12,946 bases of DNA from Bacteroidales bacterium (GTDB lineage Bacteria; Bacteroidota; Bacteroidia; Bacteroidales; JAOZQN01). The notes beneath the pieces are model-generated. The model ran no database searches. It worked only from the letters and a program-made list of their open reading frames with translations, and was not told the origin of the DNA. This document shows, in pieces, positions 7,745 to 12,946 of this stretch. The first letter of the stretch is position 1. The number at the start of each line of letters is the position of its first letter. Made by a program: the position numbers and the translations under genes. Where the stretch lies: NCBI GenBank assembly GCA_029938985.1, contig JAOZTW010000068.1, positions 1-12,946 on the forward strand, in the 5' to 3' direction.

Positions 7745-9762
7745 TTTTTAGATTTTATTTTTTTTGCAAAATCATTAATAATTTTCATAGCCTCAATATC
7801 TGCTTTGTTATCAGCAGTTGGTAGTTGGTCTATTTCATTATCAAGTTCTTCAAATTCTGCGAGTTCGACTTCCGAAAGTGTATCTTTTTCTAATAATTCT
7901 TGTTGTCTCTCAATTTGAGCTTCCACTTTTTTAGAACGTAAACTTGTAATATTAAACAAATTGCTTGATAAAATCTGGTCAATTCTCCATTTTGAAACAT
8001 CATTTTCTTCAATATTAACATTATTTTGTTCCAACAAAACTACCTTACTTTCAATTGATTGCACTATAAACGGACTGTGTGTTGTTACAATAAATTGAAT
8101 ATTAGGAAAAACCGTTGTCAAACGTGGCATAATTTCTTGTTGCCATTTTGGGTGTAAATGTAAATCTATTTCATCTAACAATACAATTGCAAAAATATCA
8201 AAAGGTTTAGAATATTTTTCAGTAATATCAATTTTCTTTTTATGTAAACGATAAAGAAAATCTATTATCCACAAAAAAGAAGTTCTAAAACCATCTGACA
8301 GAGCCTCTAAAGGCAATAAATTATCATTATTGGAAGCCGAAAAAAAGAAATTATATTTTTCATTTATAGTGTCATATTCATAACTTTCAATTTCAATATT
8401 ATTTGTCTCACTGTTTCCATTAAAAATATAATCAATGATTGTTTTTATTGCATTAAAATTTTTCTTTTGTTCCAAAAATTTATATTTATAAAAAGGTTCA
8501 AATTGATTAATTCCAATCAATGTAGAAACATTTGCAGTCTGTTTAATTATATCAATATCAATATCATGTCTTTTAGAACTACGTCCTGAGCCGTAAGCAA
8601 ATATTAAAATGTTTTCAATTAATTTCTTATTTTTATCAGTAATAATTATTTTGTCATTATCTGATATTTTAAAAGTTAAAATTTTTGGTTCATTATTTAT
8701 TTCTAAATCAATTTTAAAACTCGCATGGTCTTCTCCTTTGGTAATCACTTCATTCCATTCGTTTGGCGGATTTTCAGTTCCATTAAGTGCAAAAGCAATT
8801 AATTGAAGAATTGTTGACTTACCTGCTGCATTATTACCCAAAATTACAGTGTTTTTTTTATCAAAATTTATTTCAAATTTATTAAAACATCTTACATTAT
8901 TTATTGCAATATTATTAATTTTTATTTTATCAAATTTCTTTTTTCTAATTTCTGTATTTTTTAATTTCCTATTTTTTAAATATTTAAGATTTTCTTTTTT
9001 TACCTCTTCAAATAAGTTAACAATTATATCTTTAATTTTACTATTAAATTTATCAATTTCAAAAAACTCTTCATAATCATATGTTAAATAAAAAAGAAGC
9101 AAAGTAAATTCTTTTTTTACAATATTATTGTATTTTAAAGAATTAAAAATATCTTTTAATAGAAGTATAAATAATTCTTCAAAATTTATTGAGTTTTTTA
9201 ATTCCAAAGAAAGGTTTGATTGTAATTTTATTTTTGTTGTATAATAATCAATTACACTAAATCTCTGTTTACAAAGCTCCATTCTATTAAGACCTATAAT
9301 ATCAATTGTAACTTGTCCTCTTTCGGTATTGCTTTTAATTATACCATCTTTTGTAAAATAAAAATGCTCTTCTGGAAAATCTATCTCAGGATTTAGAATT
9401 AAAGGTTCTTCAGATAGTAAATATTTAGAATTTGCTAATAAATCGTTTTTATCATTAGTTGATTCGGTTTTTCTATTTTCTTCTTTTCTTAAAGGAAACT
9501 TATATGATTTTTTGGAAGAACAACTTCTACAACAAAACAACAAATTACTCCATTCACGTGAAAGCCAAGTATAAGATTTTGGTCTATATTTATCAAAAGA
9601 CCTAAGATAAATAAGTGTATGTGATTCACAATAAGCACATTTTCCATTATAAATTTCATTTAATTTAATATGAACATCTTGAATCTTGCCAATATTTTTA
9701 TTGTATTTAGCTTCTTTTAAGCTATATGGAATATCTTTATAATCTTTGTTTACATGTATCAT
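7741..9762 (-). CDS. PtuA-like AAA/ABC-type ATPase with N-terminal degenerate HNH domain (Septu-like defence)
   Basis: A 673-aa protein in two parts. Residues ~38-175 are an HNH-like module: CAYCES (Cys42, Cys45), YRPKSYTW, EWSNLL, CRSC (Cys78, Cys81), then KFPL, an LILNP segment and IIGLNRMELCKQR. The usual 'D/E-H-[FY]-R-P-K' reads FDKYRPK, so the His is Lys58, and the Asn after the last Cys is Ser82; zinc binding looks possible but nuclease activity doubtful. Residues ~280-605 are an SMC/OLD-type ATPase head: GNNAAGKST Walker A (309-317), signature ALSDG (487-491), Walker B IVLLDEID (527-533, Glu531) and switch TTHS (560-563). Residues 606-673 are a charged helical tail. No TOPRIM is seen, unlike OLD nucleases. 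The gene starts 35 bp after the DUF1599 gene, with no clear promoter between, and its TGA overlaps the HNH gene's ATG. Anti-phage Septu-like function is inferred from the ATPase-HNH pairing; a retron effector is another known role of such pairs, but no reverse transcriptase is here. Confidence 0.88.
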   Translation of the reverse strand: MIHVNKDYKDIPYSLKEAKYNKNIGKIQDVHIKLNEIYNGKCAYCESHTLIYLRSFDKYRPKSYTWLSREWSNLLFCCRSCSSKKSYKFPLRKEENRKTESTNDKNDLLANSKYLLSEEPLILNPEIDFPEEHFYFTKDGIIKSNTERGQVTIDIIGLNRMELCKQRFSVIDYYTTKIKLQSNLSLELKNSINFEELFILLLKDIFNSLKYNNIVKKEFTLLLFYLTYDYEEFFEIDKFNSKIKDIIVNLFEEVKKENLKYLKNRKLKNTEIRKKKFDKIKINNIAINNVRCFNKFEINFDKKNTVILGNNAAGKSTILQLIAFALNGTENPPNEWNEVITKGEDHASFKIDLEINNEPKILTFKISDNDKIIITDKNKKLIENILIFAYGSGRSSKRHDIDIDIIKQTANVSTLIGINQFEPFYKYKFLEQKKNFNAIKTIIDYIFNGNSETNNIEIESYEYDTINEKYNFFFSASNNDNLLPLEALSDGFRTSFLWIIDFLYRLHKKKIDITEKYSKPFDIFAIVLLDEIDLHLHPKWQQEIMPRLTTVFPNIQFIVTTHSPFIVQSIESKVVLLEQNNVNIEENDVSKWRIDQILSSNLFNITSLRSKKVEAQIERQQELLEKDTLSEVELAEFEELDNEIDQLPTADNKADIEAMKIINDFAKKIKSKK

Positions 9763-9797
9763 GAAAATTTATTTAAAAATTAATCTTTTCCTAATAA

Positions 9798-10331
9798 TTA
9801 ACATATTTTTATCAATCCAAAAAGTGAATAATTTATCATGTCGTAGTAATTTGCATCTACTCCTTCCGAAATTAGAGTTTCGCCTTCGTTATCTTCAATT
9901 TGTTTTGTGCGAAAAATTTTCATTAATATTAAATCGGTATAAGAACTCACTCGCATTGAACGCCACGCCTCGTTGTAGTCGTGGTTTTTTTGCATCATTA
10001 GTTTTTTTGCCGATTGAATATATTTGTTATACAATTCCTTAGCTTTATCTTCCTGCATATCTATACTGTCCGAAAATCCAAGTTCTAATTGAATTAATGA
10101 AATTACGGCATAATTTACTATTCCAATAAATTCGGAAGTAGAATTTTCTTCAATTTTTCTAACTTTCTTTATTTCAAAACTTCTTATTCGTTGTGCTTTT
10201 ATTAAAATTTGGTCGGTTAAAGAACTGGGTCTCAATATACGCCAAGCAGTTCCGTAGTCTTTTAATTTTTTTTCAAAAATGTTTTGACAAATTTTTATAA
10301 CTTTGTCAAATTCTTTTTCAGTTTTGGTCAT
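9798..10331 (-). CDS. DUF1599 protein with two tandem copies of the domain
   Basis: A soluble 177-aa protein of the DUF1599 family, which is also described as a nucleotide-modification-associated domain; its biochemical activity is not known to me. The sequence is a clear internal duplication. Copy 1 has DYGTAWRILRPSSLTDQILIK (its D at residue 25) followed by the helix IGIVNYAVISLIQL near 69-82. Copy 2 has DYNEAWRSMRVSSYTDLILMK (its D at 118) followed by YDMINYSLFGLIKI near 163-176. The shared pattern is DY-x-x-AWR-x-x-R-x-SS-x-TD-x-IL-x-K, with a spacing of 93 residues, so the family's likely functional residues occur twice. No signal peptide or membrane span is seen. It is the first gene of the leftward series and is divergent from folP, with at most 56 bp between the starts. 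This arrangement, then DoxX and tpiA, is one I recall from other Bacteroidota genomes. Confidence 0.85.
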   Translation of the reverse strand: MTKTEKEFDKVIKICQNIFEKKLKDYGTAWRILRPSSLTDQILIKAQRIRSFEIKKVRKIEENSTSEFIGIVNYAVISLIQLELGFSDSIDMQEDKAKELYNKYIQSAKKLMMQKNHDYNEAWRSMRVSSYTDLILMKIFRTKQIEDNEGETLISEGVDANYYDMINYSLFGLIKIC

Positions 10332-10339
10332 TTTTATTG

Positions 10340-10347
10340 TATTTTTG
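10340..10347 (+). promoter_or_regulatory. Possible Bacteroidota -7 box upstream of folP
   Basis: TATTTTTG matches TAnnTTTG, the -7 element used by the Bacteroidota housekeeping sigma factor. It lies 40 bp before the preferred folP ATG at 10388. The nearest TTTG upstream (10323-10326) is only 13 bp away, shorter than the usual ~19-21 bp spacing, so the -33 element is not convincing. A second perfect match (TAAATTTG, 10375-10382) sits just before the ATG. In such AT-rich DNA both could be chance. Confidence 0.3.
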
Positions 10348-10387
10348 TCTTTTTATATTCAGCAATATTACAAATAAATTTGATAAA

Positions 10388-11248
10388 ATGTTACAAATAG
10401 ATACAAAAAAAACATTAAATTGTAATGGAAATTTATTAACAATATCTAAACCTTTGATTATGGGGATAATAAATGTTACTCCAGATTCATTTTTCAAAGG
10501 TAGCAGGTTTGTTAATGAGCCAAAAATTATTGAAAGAGTACAACAAATAACATCTCAAGGTGGCGATATTATTGATATTGGTGCTTGTTCTTCTCGCCCT
10601 GATGCAAAATATATTTCGGAGCAAGAAGAGTTGGATAGACTTTCGTTTGCATTAAATATTATTAATAAAAATTTTGAAAACCTTATTATTTCTGTTGATA
10701 CATTTAGAGCAAATATTGCCAAAACTGTTGTAGAAAACCACAATGTATCAATAATTAATGATATTTCGGCAGGAGAACATGATAGCAAAATGTTTGAAAC
10801 AATTGCTAAATTAAATGTTCCTTACATTATGATGCACATGAAAGGAACGCCTATAGACATGCAAAAAAATCCTGTTTATAATGATGTTGTTAAAGAAATT
10901 ACTTTATTTTTTTCAAAAAAACTAAAAAAACTTAGACTTTTGGGAGTAAAAGATGTTATAATTGACCCAGGATTTGGTTTTGGAAAAACTATAGAACATA
11001 ATTACGAAATATTAAAAAGACTGAATGAATTTGAAATTTTTGACCTACCACTTCTTGTTGGTATTTCAAGAAAATCGATGATATACAAACTATTAAACAT
11101 TGAACCAAAAGATGCTTTAAACGGTACAACTATTTTAAATACAGTAGCTTTACAAAAAGGTGCAAATATTTTGAGAGTTCACGATGTTAAAGAAGCAAAA
11201 CAATTAATAACCATTTTAAAAACTATAAATTATGACAAAACAATTTGA
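10388..11248 (+). CDS. folP: Dihydropteroate synthase
   Basis: Condenses 6-hydroxymethyl-7,8-dihydropterin diphosphate with p-aminobenzoate to give dihydropteroate in folate synthesis; this is the sulfonamide target. All family motifs are present in order: IMGIINVTPDSFF (first loop), GGDIIDIGACSSRPDA, ISVDTF, IINDISAG, YIMMHMKGTP, VIIDPGFGFGKT, LLVGISRKSM and the C-terminal LRVHDV with the conserved Arg-x-His. The conserved 'GAxSSRPG' reads GACSSRPD here, a minor variation. The reading frame stays open upstream to an ATG at 10337 (17 more residues, MYFCLFIF...), but this lies within the putative promoter and next to the divergent start. The ATG at 10388 gives a normal 286-aa protein beginning MLQIDTKKT, so I prefer it. 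The next gene overlaps its end by 17 bp, suggesting a shared transcript. Confidence 0.96.
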   Translation: MLQIDTKKTLNCNGNLLTISKPLIMGIINVTPDSFFKGSRFVNEPKIIERVQQITSQGGDIIDIGACSSRPDAKYISEQEELDRLSFALNIINKNFENLIISVDTFRANIAKTVVENHNVSIINDISAGEHDSKMFETIAKLNVPYIMMHMKGTPIDMQKNPVYNDVVKEITLFFSKKLKKLRLLGVKDVIIDPGFGFGKTIEHNYEILKRLNEFEIFDLPLLVGISRKSMIYKLLNIEPKDALNGTTILNTVALQKGANILRVHDVKEAKQLITILKTINYDKTI

Positions 11249-12047
11249 AACAACTGCAAATTTTTTAAAAGTGAAAATAGATTTTACTCCAGAAATTTGT
11301 ATAATACTTGGTAGTGGACTTGGAGCTTTGGTTAACGAAATTGATGATCAAATAATTTTTCCGTATTCAGAGATACCTAATTTTCCTGTTTCAACAGTGC
11401 AGGGACATTCAGGAAATTTGATTTTTGGTACTCTTGGTGGCAAAAAGATTGTTGCAATGCAAGGTAGATTTCATTATTATGAAGGTTACGAAATGAATGA
11501 AGTTACTTTTCCTATAAGAGTTATGAAGTTACTGGGTGTGAAATATTTAATAGTTTCAAATGCCGCAGGAGGATTAAATCCCAAATATAAAGCTGGCGAT
11601 TTGATGATTATTACAGACCATATTAATTTTTTTCCAATTAATCCACTGCGTGGCAAAAACTTAGACAGTTTTGGTGTAAGATTTCCAGATATGAGCAAAG
11701 TTTACAACTCCGATTTAATTAAACTTGCAGAAGAAACAGCAAAAAAAGAACAAATACCTTATCACAAAGGAATTTACATTGGTAGCAGTGGACCAACACT
11801 TGAAACTCCAGCAGAATATAGATTGTTTAGAATTTTTGGTGCAGATGCAACAGGTATGTCAACTGTTCCAGAGGTTATTGTAGCTCATCATCAATCTATG
11901 AAATGTTTTGGAATTTCGGTAATTACAAATGAGAGTGAACCAGAAAATCCAGAAATTGAAACAACTCACGACGAAGTTCAAAATATGGCAGAATCTGTTG
12001 AGCCAAAACTTACTAAAATTATTACAGGAGTTATTAAAAATATTTAA
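11232..12047 (+). CDS. punA: Purine nucleoside phosphorylase, trimeric class I (inosine/guanosine type)
   Basis: Phosphorolyses purine nucleosides such as inosine and guanosine to the free base and ribose 1-phosphate in purine salvage; cytoplasmic. Its 271 aa match the class I (PNP/PunA/XapA) family, not the hexameric DeoD type. Visible motifs: phosphate loop ILGSGLG (residues 25-31), QGHSG with His59, GRFHYYEG (78-85), SNAAGG (109-114), SGPTLETPAEYR with Glu191 in the base pocket, GADATGMSTVPE (203-214), TNES with Asn233, and His246 near the end, the positions used for base and ribose binding in this class. The ATG lies inside the last codons of folP in another frame (17-bp overlap). The next Met in frame is about 75 residues later and would remove the phosphate loop, so this start is secure. 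The symbol is by class and has not been checked by search. Confidence 0.95.
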   Translation: MTKQFETTANFLKVKIDFTPEICIILGSGLGALVNEIDDQIIFPYSEIPNFPVSTVQGHSGNLIFGTLGGKKIVAMQGRFHYYEGYEMNEVTFPIRVMKLLGVKYLIVSNAAGGLNPKYKAGDLMIITDHINFFPINPLRGKNLDSFGVRFPDMSKVYNSDLIKLAEETAKKEQIPYHKGIYIGSSGPTLETPAEYRLFRIFGADATGMSTVPEVIVAHHQSMKCFGISVITNESEPENPEIETTHDEVQNMAESVEPKLTKIITGVIKNI

Positions 12048-12061
12048 AATCACAAATTGCA

Positions 12062-12805
12062 ATGTTATTTTTTCTTACAAAAATATTTAATTTTTTATTG
12101 TCTCCAATTATTTGGATACTAATTGGTTTTGCTTTATTTATTGTTATCAAAAATAACAAAATGAAAAAAGTATTTCTTTTTTCTTCATTATTTTTACTTT
12201 TATTTTTTACCAGTCCAATAATTTTTCAATATTCAAGTAATCTATTGAATGTAAAGGCAGTTAATTATAATAATTTGGATTCTGTTTATGATTATGGTAT
12301 TGTACTTGGCGGAACTTCTTCGTATGATTCAACATATCTTAGAGTAAATTTTAGTGCAGCTTCCGATAGGTTGTTTCAAGCAGTTGATTTATACAATAAA
12401 GGGATTATAAAAAAGATTATTATTAGCGGAGGAACAATAAATAAAAATAAACCACCAGAATCTGATTTCTTAAAAAAATATCTAACAAATATGGGAATTC
12501 CCGACACAAATATTATAGCCGAAAATAAATCAAGAAACACTTATGAAAACGCCTATTATACTTCAAAATTATTAGATGCAGATAAAAATGTTTTACTAAT
12601 AACGTCATCTATACATGTTTATAGAGCTAAAAAGTGTTTTAATAAAGTTGGTATTAATGTTGATGTTTTTCCAACAAACTACAATTCAGAATCATCATTT
12701 TATTTCAGAAAACTTGTTCCAAGTTCTCAAACTCTTGCCAGTTGGCAAATGTTTATCCACGAATTGGTAGGTTTGTTGGTTTATAAATATCGAGGTTATA
12801 TATAA
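12062..12805 (+). CDS. YdcF/ElyC/SanA-like DUF218 membrane protein
   Basis: A 247-aa protein with two N-terminal membrane helices (about residues 7-29 and 35-55), separated by the basic stretch KNNKMKK, then a soluble DUF218 domain. The domain shows its usual motifs: IVLGG (80-84), KIIISGG (118-124), ENKSRNTYENA (154-164) and LLITSSIHVYRA (178-189), the last containing the family's conserved His. Family members such as ElyC and SanA of Escherichia coli affect cell-envelope integrity and lipid-carrier/peptidoglycan processes, but the chemical activity is not settled. An envelope role here is therefore an inference. It starts 15 bp after the phosphorylase gene and in the same direction, so the three rightward genes probably form one operon. 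The ORF is intact and is followed by a short non-coding stretch. Confidence 0.9.
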   Translation: MLFFLTKIFNFLLSPIIWILIGFALFIVIKNNKMKKVFLFSSLFLLLFFTSPIIFQYSSNLLNVKAVNYNNLDSVYDYGIVLGGTSSYDSTYLRVNFSAASDRLFQAVDLYNKGIIKKIIISGGTINKNKPPESDFLKKYLTNMGIPDTNIIAENKSRNTYENAYYTSKLLDADKNVLLITSSIHVYRAKKCFNKVGINVDVFPTNYNSESSFYFRKLVPSSQTLASWQMFIHELVGLLVYKYRGYI

Positions 12806-12890
12806 AATTCGGATTATGTATATAAATTTATAATGTTTATTAAATTAAAAAATAGACCTATTTACAGTCAAATATTGTGATAAAATATAC

Positions 12891-12926
12891 TTTTATGCGT
12901 AAAGCGTCCACGCTTTACACGTAAAA
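12891..12926. repeat. GC-richer hairpin downstream of the DUF218 gene
   Basis: GTAAAGCG (12899-12906) pairs with CGCTTTAC (12911-12918) around the loop TCCA. After one C/A mismatch the pairing continues outward for seven more positions (12891-12897 with 12920-12926, one G-U pair). It lies 85 bp after the DUF218 stop, with no T-run after it on the plus strand. It could be a terminator or mRNA-end structure, or a copy of a dispersed palindromic element; its composition differs from the surrounding AT-rich DNA. Only one copy occurs in this window. Confidence 0.6.
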
Positions 12927-12946
12927 TTGGCTGATAATCAAACGAG

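Noticed and set aside
8849..9076. Plus-strand ORF rich in hydrophobic residues, looking like a membrane peptide
   Set aside because: It is antisense to the Lys/Asn-rich middle of the ATPase; the hydrophobicity is a by-product of reading AT-rich coding DNA backwards.
6936..9762. Retron with PtuAB effector
   Set aside because: No reverse transcriptase gene or msr/msd-like repeat structure is present; the flanking genes are housekeeping genes.
10337..10387. Upstream in-frame ATG as the folP start (17 extra residues, MYFCLFIF...)
   Set aside because: The extension covers the likely promoter, resembles no folP N-terminus, and would start 5 bp from the divergent gene. The ATG at 10388 gives a normal-length enzyme.
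12821..12832. Perfect palindrome TATAAATTTATA after the DUF218 gene
   Set aside because: A 12-bp AT-only palindrome is likely by chance in this composition, and nothing nearby suggests an operator.

Overview
The window is very AT-rich and its protein-coding genes point to an uncultured or poorly studied member of the Bacteroidota (Bacteroidales/Marinilabiliales-like). The evidence is the family content (a BT_3928-type DoxX/MauE protein next to tpiA, a two-copy DUF1599 protein divergent from folP), the lack of Shine-Dalgarno sequences, and TAnnTTTG-like -7 boxes. The species cannot be named from this sequence.

Layout. Five intact genes and one broken gene read leftward from about 10.33 kb down to 71: DUF1599 protein, AAA/ABC-type ATPase with an N-terminal HNH-like domain, HNH nuclease (frameshifted), DoxX/MauE membrane protein, tpiA, then a 1612-residue exported protein of unknown function. 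A 17-bp perfect inverted repeat between tpiA and the giant gene probably ends the upstream transcript. Three genes read rightward from about 10.39 kb: folP (dihydropteroate synthase), a trimeric-type purine nucleoside phosphorylase that overlaps folP by 17 bp, and a YdcF/ElyC-like (DUF218) membrane protein. The window ends in a short non-coding stretch with a GC-richer hairpin.

The most interesting part is 6936-9762. There, a Septu-like (PtuA/PtuB-like) ATPase plus HNH nuclease pair sits inside what I recall as a conserved housekeeping series in Bacteroidota (DUF1599 - DoxX - tpiA, divergent from folP). The cassette follows the DUF1599 gene after 35 bp. It is coupled by ATGA start/stop overlaps both internally (ATPase to HNH) and to the host gene downstream (HNH to DoxX). 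The ATPase carries its own N-terminal HNH-like domain, homologous to the stand-alone nuclease, but its presumed catalytic His is Lys and its terminal Asn is Ser. The stand-alone nuclease has the canonical residues, but a one-base shift interrupts it exactly inside the HNH motif. So the window shows either a recently inactivated defence system or an assembly error in an otherwise interesting architecture: fused degenerate HNH-ATPase plus separate catalytic HNH.

The remaining genes are metabolic: glycolysis (tpiA), folate synthesis (folP), purine salvage (PNP), and envelope functions (DoxX/MauE, DUF218, the large exported protein). I saw no tRNA, rRNA, CRISPR array, transposase or phage structural gene.
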